Below, in pieces: positions 38,238 through 45,820 of a stretch of 54,586 nt of DNA. The stretch comes from a virus: positions 1 through 54,586 of the IMG/VR virus record IMGVR_UViG_3300021376_000078; one strand, given 5' to 3'. Position numbers and translations under genes: made by a program. The notes under the pieces are model-generated. The model had not been told where the DNA came from. It saw nothing but the letters and a program-made list of their open reading frames with translations, and made no database searches. Positions within the stretch are counted from its first letter, which is position 1. Each line of letters opens with the position of its first letter.

Positions 38238-38972
38238 TCATTTGTTAATAATGTTTTGTAATTGATACCATGTCAATTTATCAATTCTTATCCCATTCGT
38301 GTATTCTTTATACAATACAAAGTATATTTGTTTTATTTTTGTTATTACACTTGTTATATGTTGTGAACTAACACCAGTTCTTTCTCTAACAAGTATGTAT
38401 ATTGCTTTCTTGTTGTAATTTTCTATGTTATCTCTTGTCTTAAATAGGTATAAAATAGTATCTGCAACTTGAATATCACGTTGTTTTGAGAAAAATAACC
38501 CCAAATTTTTTTCAATTATTGTAATAAATATATCTATAAAGTCTCTTTTTTCTTCAATGAAATCATGTCTAACTTTTTCATTTACAACATTTCTCTCCAA
38601 ATCAATAGCACCAATATCTTGACTACGCTTAAAATGATAATAGTTTTTATTATTTTCGGCAATCAAATAGTTCTTAGCAACAATAGAAAAATATGAAAAT
38701 GCTTTACCGTTTTCAGCTTTATATTTGTGTATTTTTTCGTGAAGAAAAGATATGACTTCATGTTTAACATCTTCGTGTCCTACATCAAAATTGTAAAACT
38801 TAAAACGATGTATCATAATTTCTGCTAACTTGTAAAATGCAGGATGTATTTTTTTAGTATAAATGATATTTCTTTGTATATCATCTTCCATTGAATTATA
38901 CAATACTATTGCATCTTCCGTTTCTTGTGTAAAGTAAATATTAGGTTTTTTAGGACTTCGTTTTTGTTTCAT
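38238..38972 (-). CDS. 55: T4 gp55-like late transcription sigma factor, 244 aa
   Basis: The protein resembles the short sigma-70-family factors of T4-like phages. A conserved region-2-like part runs from about residue 55 to 115 (HPAFYKLAEIMIHRFKFYNF, KAENGKAFSYFSIVAKNYLI), with the FSYFSIVAKN core. A C-terminal part has weak region-4 character (AIYILVRERTGVSSQHITSV). It would direct host RNA polymerase to late phage promoters, probably together with a sliding clamp as in T4. It lies at the head of the structural block and overlaps the next upstream gene by 4 bases. Confidence 0.85.
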   Translation of the reverse strand: MKQKRSPKKPNIYFTQETEDAIVLYNSMEDDIQRNIIYTKKIHPAFYKLAEIMIHRFKFYNFDVGHEDVKHEVISFLHEKIHKYKAENGKAFSYFSIVAKNYLIAENNKNYYHFKRSQDIGAIDLERNVVNEKVRHDFIEEKRDFIDIFITIIEKNLGLFFSKQRDIQVADTILYLFKTRDNIENYNKKAIYILVRERTGVSSQHITSVITKIKQIYFVLYKEYTNGIRIDKLTWYQLQNIINK

Positions 38973-39334
38973 AAATAATCCTTTTCAAATCTTGCATCAA
39001 ATTTTGGTTTTTCAAGAATAGAACTTCTTTGGTCATCCAACGGTGCTTCACCAAAATAAACTGCAATATCATTTACAATATCTTTCATTTCTTTGAAAAA
39101 ATATCCAGTTTCATCATCAGCTTCAAACGAACCAATCCTATCTAATTGTCTTAAATAAGATTGTTGTGATAAAACTCTATTTTTTAATTCGGTTAGGAAC
39201 CTTTCATTTTCTAAAAGCGTATCAACATTATCTTCTGCCATTTCTTCTAATTTATCAAACTTTTTATACAAGTTTATATTCACATATACCGATGCCGTTA
39301 ATAAAACGGATAAAACAATTATTCCAATTATCAT
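38969..39334 (-). CDS. Single-pass membrane protein, 121 aa
   Basis: The N-terminus (IIGIIVLSVLLTASVYVNI) forms one transmembrane helix or uncleaved signal anchor. It is followed by a helical charged part (KKFDKLEEMAEDNVDTLLEN) that may form a coiled coil. The rest would probably lie in the cytoplasm or periplasm, depending on insertion. It sits between the ClpP-like protease and the gp55-like sigma factor with near-zero spacing. No family recognised. Confidence 0.85.
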   Translation of the reverse strand: MIIGIIVLSVLLTASVYVNINLYKKFDKLEEMAEDNVDTLLENERFLTELKNRVLSQQSYLRQLDRIGSFEADDETGYFFKEMKDIVNDIAVYFGEAPLDDQRSSILEKPKFDARFEKDYL

Positions 39335-39335
39335 A

Positions 39336-39995
39336 TCAACCTCTCTTATGTTTTGGTGGAATTATTGCATCAATTACACCCATATCTAATGCATCTTTAG
39401 GTGTGATATAATAATCCTTGATTGTTACATTTTTCCAATACTCTTTTTCTTTGTTTGAATTTGATTTAAGTATTTCCAAAAGTATTTCTTCCAATTTTTC
39501 CATGTGTTGAACATTGGCTTTCATATCAGAAGATTTACCGTAAATATCTGAACTTATTTCATGGAACATGATTGTGCTGTATTGAGAAGCAGCACGAATA
39601 CCGGTTCCTGCACAAAGAATAAGAGCAGCAGCAGACATTGCTCTACCCCTACAAATTGTGTTTACCTTAACATCAAGACTTTGAACATAATCAATAATAC
39701 CGAGTGCTTCATATACAGAACCACCATCGGAATTGATAATCATGTTAATAGGATCATTTTTATTTTCGTCTTTTCTCATGTGTAGTATTGCACGAATACG
39801 AGTAATAATATCATACAAACTACCATCCATTATCTCACCGAACAACAATACAGAGGATGCCTCAACATCAATACCATAATCCATTTGTGTAGTTGCTTCT
39901 TTCCACCTAACTGGAATATCGTTTTCACTTTCTTTTGATTTATTATTTGCTAATTTTTCTTCAGCGGTATCTTCACCATCATAAAAATCGTTCAT
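39336..39995 (-). CDS. ClpP-like serine protease, 219 aa
   Basis: The ClpP fold is evident from LLFGEIMDG, INMIINSDGGSVYEALGIID, the nucleophile region GRAMSAAALILCAG (S121), MFHE (H145) and ITPKDALDMGVIDAI. A plausible third catalytic residue is D194 in the IKDYY segment, so the triad appears intact. The N-terminal roughly 40 residues are polar and divergent from bacterial ClpP. Such proteins in phages can act as prohead maturation proteases or as substitutes for host ClpP. No scaffold or capsid gene is nearby, so the substrate is open. The ATG follows AAGGAG. Confidence 0.93.
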   Translation of the reverse strand: MNDFYDGEDTAEEKLANNKSKESENDIPVRWKEATTQMDYGIDVEASSVLLFGEIMDGSLYDIITRIRAILHMRKDENKNDPINMIINSDGGSVYEALGIIDYVQSLDVKVNTICRGRAMSAAALILCAGTGIRAASQYSTIMFHEISSDIYGKSSDMKANVQHMEKLEEILLEILKSNSNKEKEYWKNVTIKDYYITPKDALDMGVIDAIIPPKHKRG

Positions 39996-40030
39996 AGTAG
40001 AACTCCTTATTAAAATATGATAATGACATT

Positions 40031-41074
40031 CTAAAAAGATATTCCCCTCCTATAACCTAAATCTGGTCTAGGTGGTTCTTCATAGAATGCCCTTTGTTCT
40101 TCTTGTTCGTCTAATATACCAATTTCTTCTTTAACTGCCAAATCTTTTTTTATTTTTTGCTTTTTGTGTGTAACAATTTTTTTTTCTTTTGTGGGTTCCA
40201 CAACATCTACAACGGTTTCCACAACTTTTTTATTTTTTGGTGGTGGTGGACTTTCATCATCTTCCGGTGGTATCTTCTTTTCCTTATGACGAAGATGATT
40301 TGCTGCTATTACCAAACTAACTGCAAGGGGATCAAATACTGATACAAGAACGAGTATAAACCAATTAACTATTATGTCCATTGGTGCACCAGTTAATCTA
40401 CTCAAATACAATAATGGTCCTATTTCTGATGTAAATGTAGAATTTTCTAATATCAATTTTTCTTGTTCCAATTTAGCAAGACTATCAGATAAACCAATAG
40501 ATTTTTGATTTAGTTCCGATATTTCTTTATTTAGTGTTTGAGTTGAATTATCTACGGATTGAATATTTCTCTGCAATCCCTTTGTTCCTTTCTTTGATGA
40601 TAGTTGTGCGTTCAAAGATGTTTCTTGGGTAAATCTCAATTGGTCATAAGATGATATTCTTTGTGATTTTTGTTTTACAAGAGTATCTATTTGGTTTTTT
40701 TGTTCAACAAAGATTTCTTTTTTCTTATCAATTAGTGCAATTTTATTCTGTGTTTCATATATTGACTTTGCAGTTTCTTGGTAAGAATTGGTTAAATATC
40801 CATAAACACCAACCGATGTCAATATCATAAGGACAGCGGCTGCACTAATAAGGTAAACTTTGAAGGTAGTTTTTAGGGTTTTATAGTGGTCATGTAGGAA
40901 TGTGATAACCACTAATTTTGAAAATTCCAACATCCCAGCCATCCCCACGATTGACCAAGATCCACCAGAAAATAATTTGGATATGCCGTAAACAGAATAA
41001 TATCCCGAAAATACTGCCAATCCGATAGCACAAAACCAGATTAGATTTTTCAGAGAAAGTAATTTACTTGACAT
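40031..41074 (-). CDS. Multi-pass membrane protein with long coiled coil, 347 aa
   Basis: Hydrophobic segments occur near residues 10-30, 38-58, 72-93 and 235-260 (for example LIWFCAIGLAVFSGYYSVYG and VYLISAAAVLMILTSVGVYG). A coiled coil of about 120 residues separates the third and fourth. The C-terminal roughly 85 residues are Lys/Glu/Pro-rich and probably cytoplasmic. Related proteins occur in large phages without known function. It opens the minus-strand late block, downstream of the CATATTTAT element at 41110-41117. A role in the host envelope during infection is possible. Confidence 0.88.
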   Translation of the reverse strand: MSSKLLSLKNLIWFCAIGLAVFSGYYSVYGISKLFSGGSWSIVGMAGMLEFSKLVVITFLHDHYKTLKTTFKVYLISAAAVLMILTSVGVYGYLTNSYQETAKSIYETQNKIALIDKKKEIFVEQKNQIDTLVKQKSQRISSYDQLRFTQETSLNAQLSSKKGTKGLQRNIQSVDNSTQTLNKEISELNQKSIGLSDSLAKLEQEKLILENSTFTSEIGPLLYLSRLTGAPMDIIVNWFILVLVSVFDPLAVSLVIAANHLRHKEKKIPPEDDESPPPPKNKKVVETVVDVVEPTKEKKIVTHKKQKIKKDLAVKEEIGILDEQEEQRAFYEEPPRPDLGYRRGISF

Positions 41075-41109
41075 TTATATCCCATTTTTTGTTCATAATC
41101 ATGTAATCA

Positions 41110-41117
41110 TAAATATG
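41110..41117 (-). promoter_or_regulatory. Possible late-type promoter element (CATATTTAT)
   Basis: The minus strand reads CATATTTATG 36 bases upstream of the membrane-protein ATG at 41074. No TTTG box lies at the usual distance. It matches similar elements at 735, 2271, 12313 and 23376 in sequence and distance, so it is listed with low confidence. Confidence 0.35.
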
Positions 41118-41136
41118 AACTTTTGGAATTTATAGG

Positions 41137-42042
41137 TTAGATACCATATTCGGTTAGGTATTGTTTGAGGGCTAATTCTTTGGCTTTACATTCCAACATA
41201 ATATCAACATTATGTCCGTATGTGTTGATTTTTTCTAATATGTAATCAGCGTGTGCCTGTGGTTTTTCTTTGGAATTACCTGTTTCTTTCAGTCGTGATG
41301 ATGAATAATGGACAACTGGTGTAATACCGTCTGGCCAAGTAGATATGGCAAGTTCAAGAGCTTGTTGTTCTGATAAGTCACCTGTGCAGAATTGGTGGTG
41401 GTGATAGTCAAATACAATTGGAATACCAACACATTCGTGAATACGCATAAGGTCTTTGACTGAATACATACTGGCTTTGTCATCATTTTCAATAGTCATT
41501 CTTGAACGAACACTATGGGATAATAAGTTGAAGTTACGGCACCAACGGTCAAGTGACGCAATCTTGTCACCATAAACACCGTTGCAATGTATATTGATTT
41601 TGTTGTATGGTGTATGTGATAATCCCATCATATCGAATACTTTACCGTGTAATTCCAAATCAACGATTGTATTCTTTACAACATTTTCGTTTGGTGAACA
41701 AAGAACATTGAAAGGTCCAGGATGACATGATAAACGAATACCGTGTTCATTTGCATAGTCACCAATTCTTTTGAGAACAGTTTTGATTTCTTCAATGTCT
41801 GGTAGTGTTTTCAAGTCATATTCAGAACCCCAAGGAAATACATTTGATGATGTTCGGAAGAAATAGATACCATTCTCAACATTCCATTTGAGTATAGTTT
41901 CCATATCAATAACATTTAGGAGAGCAAGTTCGGAACAATAATTGATACCTTTTTGTAGAAAGGTTTTTTTAATCATTGAACGATTTGTAGTAATCTTATC
42001 TTTTGATAAGGTCATATTGATACAGGCATAGCCGAGTTTCAT
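41137..42042 (-). CDS. uvdE: UvdE-type UV damage endonuclease, 301 aa
   Basis: The family pattern is clear: LGYACINMTL at the N-terminus, RTSSNVFPWG, RLSCHPGPFNVLCSP, INIHCNGVYGDK, MTIENDDK, IPIVFDYHHHQF and a late AHADYI. These segments contain the His, Glu and Asp ligands of the metal centre on a TIM barrel. UvdE nicks DNA 5' of UV photoproducts and some other lesions, starting an alternative excision repair. Length (301) is typical. It is the last gene before the late block and has its own promoter. A phage copy would protect or repair incoming DNA. Confidence 0.96.
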   Translation of the reverse strand: MKLGYACINMTLSKDKITTNRSMIKKTFLQKGINYCSELALLNVIDMETILKWNVENGIYFFRTSSNVFPWGSEYDLKTLPDIEEIKTVLKRIGDYANEHGIRLSCHPGPFNVLCSPNENVVKNTIVDLELHGKVFDMMGLSHTPYNKINIHCNGVYGDKIASLDRWCRNFNLLSHSVRSRMTIENDDKASMYSVKDLMRIHECVGIPIVFDYHHHQFCTGDLSEQQALELAISTWPDGITPVVHYSSSRLKETGNSKEKPQAHADYILEKINTYGHNVDIMLECKAKELALKQYLTEYGI

Positions 42043-42078
42043 AGTAGTTGGCTTTAATGTATAATGTTTAATTCAACA

Positions 42079-42109
42079 CCAATATACGGATCTTTTTTGT
42101 AAGATCAAA
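42079..42109 (-). promoter_or_regulatory. Bacteroidota-type promoter of uvdE
   Basis: The minus strand has TTTG (42106-42109), 19 bases, then TATATTGG (42079-42086), 37 bases upstream of the ATG. The stretch TTTTGATCTTACAAAAAA also matches the plus-strand promoter at 47355-47385, beyond the core boxes. Confidence 0.75.
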
Positions 42110-42111
42110 AT

Positions 42112-42155
42112 AAAAAAAAATCCCGTTAGTTTGCATTACTGCACTACTAACGGGA
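42112..42155 (-). terminator. Intrinsic terminator after the lipoprotein gene
   Basis: A perfect 10-bp stem (42146-42155 with 42121-42130) with a 15-base loop is followed on the minus strand by nine consecutive T (42112-42120). It lies 27 bases after the stop of the 175-residue gene and directly before the uvdE promoter, insulating the two units. Confidence 0.9.
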
Positions 42156-42181
42156 CTAAACCCATTCCGAACAATAGGTAA

Positions 42182-42709
42182 TTACGGTTTAACTCTATCA
42201 CATGGAATTTTACCAGTTGCCTTCCATAAATTCCAAAGAGTAAGTTGGTCAAGTCTTAAAATTGCTTCAATGTAAATAAATGTATTTTTTACACATTGTT
42301 CCATTTTAAGTCTATATTCTTTTAACAAGTCTCGATGTAATTGACGAAATTCAAAATTTATTATTTCAATTTCTTTTTTTATTTCATCTGTTTTACGAAC
42401 ACCACGATACTTTTCTAATTTTGCCTTATGTTGTTCTTGTAATGTTTTAATGGCATCATTAAATTCTTTTTTACATTCCATTGTGCAAATTCGTTCTTCA
42501 CGAATTATACTATCAATCACCAATCTTTGTTCTCTTGTCAAATTAAGACATTCTAATGCTCTTTGAAGTGGAACACGATTTTTTACACTATCATGATTTG
42601 TGACAGGTGTTCTTTTTTCAAACATAGTAATGTCTTGTGGTTGATTGATATTCGCATTACAACCAACAAAAAACAAAGTTACAAACAATAAACTGATAAA
42701 ACTTTTCAT
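42182..42709 (-). CDS. Predicted lipoprotein, 175 aa
   Basis: A short signal sequence (KSFISLLFVTLFFVGC) ends in a lipobox with C17, so the mature protein would be lipid-anchored. The rest is strongly helical, with LNLTREQRLVIDSIIREERI and a Lys/Glu-rich middle reminiscent of Spy-like (LTxxQ) periplasmic proteins. Further cysteines occur in CLNLTREQ, RICTMEC, MEQCVK and PCDRV. The ATG follows AGGAG. A membrane- or surface-exposed phage lipoprotein could act in superinfection exclusion, but the sequence does not show this. Confidence 0.87.
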   Translation of the reverse strand: MKSFISLLFVTLFFVGCNANINQPQDITMFEKRTPVTNHDSVKNRVPLQRALECLNLTREQRLVIDSIIREERICTMECKKEFNDAIKTLQEQHKAKLEKYRGVRKTDEIKKEIEIINFEFRQLHRDLLKEYRLKMEQCVKNTFIYIEAILRLDQLTLWNLWKATGKIPCDRVKP

Positions 42710-42746
42710 GTTATACTCCTAAATTGTAAAAACACTATAACAATAA

Positions 42747-43019
42747 TTATTGTTTAGCGGATTTTTTGTATTTTCTTTTTGGTGATGATGTTGATTTTTC
42801 AATCTTTTCCTTTTTAGCAACTTTAGCATTATGTTCTTTCGCAAACTGTTTTACATTTGCACGTTCAATTTCATCAGCGTGTTGATGAATTGTTTTGATA
42901 ATAACTTTTTTGTCTTCCAGTTCGGTTAGAACTTCGGTAAACTTTTCGCGGTAATAGAGCCAAATTGAAACTGATCCTAAAACCAAACCACCAACGGCGG
43001 TTAAAATAATTTCTAACAT
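42747..43019 (-). CDS. Small single-pass membrane protein, 90 aa
   Basis: The first roughly 22 residues (LEIILTAVGGLVLGSVSIWL) form a transmembrane helix. They are followed by a helical charged region and a very Lys-rich tail (KRKYKKSAKQ), which should stay on the cytoplasmic side. AAGGAG precedes the ATG. It is encoded between the lipoprotein and the 176-residue gene in the same operon. No family recognised. Confidence 0.83.
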   Translation of the reverse strand: MLEIILTAVGGLVLGSVSIWLYYREKFTEVLTELEDKKVIIKTIHQHADEIERANVKQFAKEHNAKVAKKEKIEKSTSSPKRKYKKSAKQ

Positions 43020-43029
43020 AAGAAACTCC

Positions 43030-43560
43030 TTAATTATTAATACAGAAAATAAATTTCGTCTCTGTTATCTTTTTAACAGTTATTTTTGCATACTTTGATA
43101 TAAAGTGTAAAATCAAAAACCCTGCATTGTATTGGAATGTTGGGGTTTCTTTTATATCTATTGTTATTATTAAATTATCTGAAAACTTTAAACAATTTTT
43201 TACAACCTCGTCAATAAATACATATTGTCTATTTGTGTAAATTGGTTTGTCAAATATACCAGATATTAGTGTCCAATTATATCTTTCATCTGTTATATTA
43301 TCTATAAATTCTTGCATACTTTCTTGTACAGAAACCCATGGATGTGTTCTCTCATACGGTTGATAATCACTAAAAAAAGTTTTTACATTATCGTGGACAT
43401 CAACAGCAGTATACTCAATATCTAATTCAAATTCGTCAAGAGTTTTCATAAAATCGGTATCAAAATAACAAGCACCAAAATGTAACACACTTTCGTTGCT
43501 ACCTATACCGCAATAGATTATTTCATCTAATAAATTTTTTCTAATTTCCGTTTCTTCCAT
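43030..43560 (-). CDS. Protein with possible class I methyltransferase-like fold, 176 aa
   Basis: The stretch VLHFGACYFDTDFMKTLDEF followed by IEYTAVDVHDN resembles the SAM-binding loop and acidic end of strand 2 in class I methyltransferases. NWTLISGIFD resembles the strand-4 region. The glycine-rich loop is poor, however, and no catalytic motif can be assigned. Mature parts have no signal peptide or membrane helix. It is 1 base from the thyX stop. The methyltransferase relation is a weak inference. Confidence 0.83.
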   Translation of the reverse strand: MEETEIRKNLLDEIIYCGIGSNESVLHFGACYFDTDFMKTLDEFELDIEYTAVDVHDNVKTFFSDYQPYERTHPWVSVQESMQEFIDNITDERYNWTLISGIFDKPIYTNRQYVFIDEVVKNCLKFSDNLIITIDIKETPTFQYNAGFLILHFISKYAKITVKKITETKFIFCINN

Positions 43561-43561
43561 A

Positions 43562-44227
43562 TTATTTCCATCCTATTGCTTCCGAAATGTTCGGGAATTG
43601 ATTAACAAAAATTGATTTTATACCTTCCGCAATTAGTCTATGTTCCTTCTGTGTATCAGGCGCACATCGTAGTTCAAGGTAGTGGATCCAACTTCTAACC
43701 GAACCTTTCATATACATGGTTGTTTCTGTTGAAAGTGGAAGCACATCACGAGCAGTTTCTCTTGATATTCCTGACTTTATTAACTTATCATATAACATTT
43801 TTGAATTTGCAAAGTGTTGCTCAACATCCCGTTCTAGCATAAAATTCGGTATTAGTTCTTCACTACTTTGTCTATTTGTTTTTCCTTGTTTTCTCAATTC
43901 AATTGGTTGTATTTCCGTTGCAGTTGAATATCGTTGAGAAAATTCTTGGAATGAAAAAGATTTGTGACGAAGAATTTGAGCTGCAATACTTCTACGAGTA
44001 ACTATCTCAAAGGTAACATCTACAAATTCAAATGGAGACCAGTGTTTATGCTTAATCAAATAGTTTATCAATTTTGGAGCAGTTTCCATATTGATTTGAT
44101 TTGACGGATTACTAACTCTTGCAATATAAACTATCAATTCTTCGGGAGATAATTGATTGATAATACCATCTAAATTTACTTGCAGTGTTGATGTTGGTTC
44201 TGTAAACGAAACTAATTTTACGGACAT
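43562..44227 (-). CDS. thyX: Flavin-dependent thymidylate synthase ThyX, 221 aa
   Basis: The ThyX motif region is visible as LRHKSFSFQEFSQRY (RHR-x7-S type, with Lys in the third position), together with HWSPFEFVDVTFEI and a late SWIHYLELRCAPDTQKEHR. These positions bind dUMP and FAD. The enzyme makes dTMP from dUMP using methylene-tetrahydrofolate and NADPH and is common in large phages, where it boosts thymidine supply for an AT-rich genome. Length is typical. Neighbouring genes are tightly packed. Confidence 0.96.
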   Translation of the reverse strand: MSVKLVSFTEPTSTLQVNLDGIINQLSPEELIVYIARVSNPSNQINMETAPKLINYLIKHKHWSPFEFVDVTFEIVTRRSIAAQILRHKSFSFQEFSQRYSTATEIQPIELRKQGKTNRQSSEELIPNFMLERDVEQHFANSKMLYDKLIKSGISRETARDVLPLSTETTMYMKGSVRSWIHYLELRCAPDTQKEHRLIAEGIKSIFVNQFPNISEAIGWK

Positions 44228-44230
44228 AAC

Positions 44231-44707
44231 TTAATTTTTGCCTTTATTTATTTTTACCAATTTTATGTTGATACCATTTCTATCTTCTGTAATAATAACT
44301 GAATGGTCACCTGTATAAAGTATCATCGTAAGCCATTTCAGAAATTTATTTATATCGGTATCTATTGGATCATTAAAGTTTTTATCTTTACCTTTCAAAT
44401 TATTTTTACCAAAAAAATCTTCAGGATTTTTCATCATTTCTTTTTCAAATGTATCTTCATCCATGTTTGGTAATTCTTTTGGTGGCATCATAAAGTCTTT
44501 TTCTTCATCATCATCATCTATTTCTTCTCTGCGTTTTTCTTTAATTTTACTCATTATTTCTTCAAGAGTATAAAAGTCATAAATTTTATTAAAGTCATCA
44601 AGAAATTTACTTAATGTTTTCTTTGACATCTTTTCATCCTTTTTTCCACCTAAATTAACTTCATAGTAATTTAACATGGATTTTAATTTATGTTCTTGTT
44701 TTGTCAT
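44231..44707 (-). CDS. Acidic/charged protein of unknown function, 158 aa
   Basis: The protein has no signal or membrane segment. It is rich in Lys/Glu/Asp with an acidic patch (EEIDDDDEEKDF) and a more ordered C-terminus (FLKWLTMILYTGDHSVIITE). It follows the small membrane protein with a 20-base overlap and precedes thyX by 3 bases, so it belongs to the same operon. No family recognised. Confidence 0.83.
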   Translation of the reverse strand: MTKQEHKLKSMLNYYEVNLGGKKDEKMSKKTLSKFLDDFNKIYDFYTLEEIMSKIKEKRREEIDDDDEEKDFMMPPKELPNMDEDTFEKEMMKNPEDFFGKNNLKGKDKNFNDPIDTDINKFLKWLTMILYTGDHSVIITEDRNGINIKLVKINKGKN

Positions 44708-44939
44708 TATTTTGCCTTTTAATTATATCTATGACTTCTACATATTCATAATTTCCATTCTTTATTTGTTTGATGGAATAATCTTTTAACTCTTTACAGA
44801 TTTTTTGATTACCGCCATATTGTGTTGCCATTTCAATCATTGTATTTTTAATTTGAACTTTACTTGGTTTCATTATATCAAGTTTAAGCACAAGCCACAT
44901 CGATACAAACCCTAATAAAAATGATGTTAGTATTTCCAT
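44688..44939 (-). CDS. Small membrane-anchored protein, 83 aa
   Basis: The ATG at 44937-44939 follows AAGGAG at a good distance; a TTG one codon upstream is less likely. The N-terminus (MEILTSFLLGFVSMWLVLKL) is a single transmembrane helix, and the remainder is a soluble helical domain (MIEMATQYGGNQKICKELKD). It overlaps the next gene by 20 bases. Function unknown. Confidence 0.8.
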   Translation of the reverse strand: MEILTSFLLGFVSMWLVLKLDIMKPSKVQIKNTMIEMATQYGGNQKICKELKDYSIKQIKNGNYEYVEVIDIIKRQNNDKTRT

Positions 44940-44986
44940 CAATAACTCCTTATATGGATAACTGTTTATAGATAAATAGAAACTTT

Positions 44987-45025
44987 ACGAGAGAAAAATG
45001 GTCGGTATGTAAAAAAATCTCTCGT
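44987..45025 (-). terminator. Hairpin between the transglycosylase and the small membrane gene
   Basis: A perfect 8-bp stem (ACGAGAGA at 44987-44994 with TCTCTCGT at 45018-45025) encloses a 23-base loop. The loop contains a T run on the minus strand, but none follows the stem. It may act as a weak terminator or RNA stability element for the upstream transglycosylase gene. Confidence 0.35.
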
Positions 45026-45042
45026 TTATGATAAAACTTTGA

Positions 45043-45546
45043 TTATACCTTAACTCCCCTTTCTTTCAGGTCTTTATAGACCATCTTTGAAACTTTATTC
45101 CAATAGTGCTTAGTAGCACCTTTTTTATGTCCATTAGGACCTCCATTCCACTTTCGTGCAATGATCTCCATCTCACTCATTGTGATGGTTTCCCAGTTAA
45201 TGTTGGGATTGTAGAAATTCTGAAAAATCCAAAACATTTGTTCTGACTTTTCAGGATTTAGCCTATCTTGTAAAGTAAAAGTTTTATTGATACCTTTCAT
45301 TTTACAGATACGGTTCACTTCCTTCACCATTACTGGTAAAATTTGAACTATTCCAAGTGAACCATCCTTTGATCGTGCGGTTGCATTGCCTTTTGACTCA
45401 ACCCAAACGATAGATGAATATAGCACTTTTTTCATTGTTACCGATTTTATTTCAGCACTTCTGTTTAGAGTAGTAGTCATTGCTACTAAAGGAAAACAGA
45501 AACCAATGAAAAACAATGATATAACCCGTTTACATTTGTTAGTCAT
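45043..45546 (-). CDS. Secreted SLT-type lytic transglycosylase/lysozyme-like protein, 167 aa
   Basis: A hydrophobic N-terminus (VISLFFIGFCFPLVAM) would direct export. The catalytic region reads VWVESKGNATARSKDGSLG (E50) followed by IVQILP, the E-S and G-x-x-Q-I pattern of soluble lytic transglycosylases. A later RKWNGGPNG fits the conserved substrate-binding segment of the family. It would cleave the glycan strands of peptidoglycan, either for lysis or localised wall opening. The ATG follows GAGG. The gene stands alone between two intergenic regions. Confidence 0.9.
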   Translation of the reverse strand: MTNKCKRVISLFFIGFCFPLVAMTTTLNRSAEIKSVTMKKVLYSSIVWVESKGNATARSKDGSLGIVQILPVMVKEVNRICKMKGINKTFTLQDRLNPEKSEQMFWIFQNFYNPNINWETITMSEMEIIARKWNGGPNGHKKGATKHYWNKVSKMVYKDLKERGVKV

Positions 45547-45676
45547 AATCTTGTCCTCATTTATGGATAATATATTTAACGAACCATTCCGTTGAAATTA
45601 ACGATATGGTTAAAACATATACCGACCATGTTTTCAAAGAACTTACTTTGAGTATCTATCAAAGATACGAAAAATA

Positions 45677-45684
45677 TAAATATG
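45677..45684 (-). promoter_or_regulatory. Possible promoter element far upstream of the transglycosylase
   Basis: The minus strand has CATATTTATATTTTTCG, like the late-type boxes elsewhere. It lies 130 bases from the ATG, with a small inverted repeat (GTATCT/AGATAC) in the leader. No clear TTTG box is present. Confidence 0.3.
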
Positions 45685-45707
45685 TAGCAAGCACTTTTTT
45701 ACTTCTT

Positions 45708-45743
45708 AGATCTATAGATCTATATTAGATCTAGATCTGATCA
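45708..45743. repeat. Cluster of AGATCT palindromes
   Basis: Four AGATCT hexamers (45708, 45716, 45727, 45733) and one TGATCA (45738-45743) fall within 36 bases of the 274-base gap between the transglycosylase and phosphodiester-glycosidase-like genes. Two GTGTTCAC copies follow directly (about 45751-45776). No gene is evident in this gap. Confidence 0.9.
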
Positions 45744-45820
45744 CTTTCTTTGTGTTCACACTTTCTCCGTGTTCACTGGCAAGATAATACATTTTACCTA
45801 TATGATCAAAGCAATTATTA

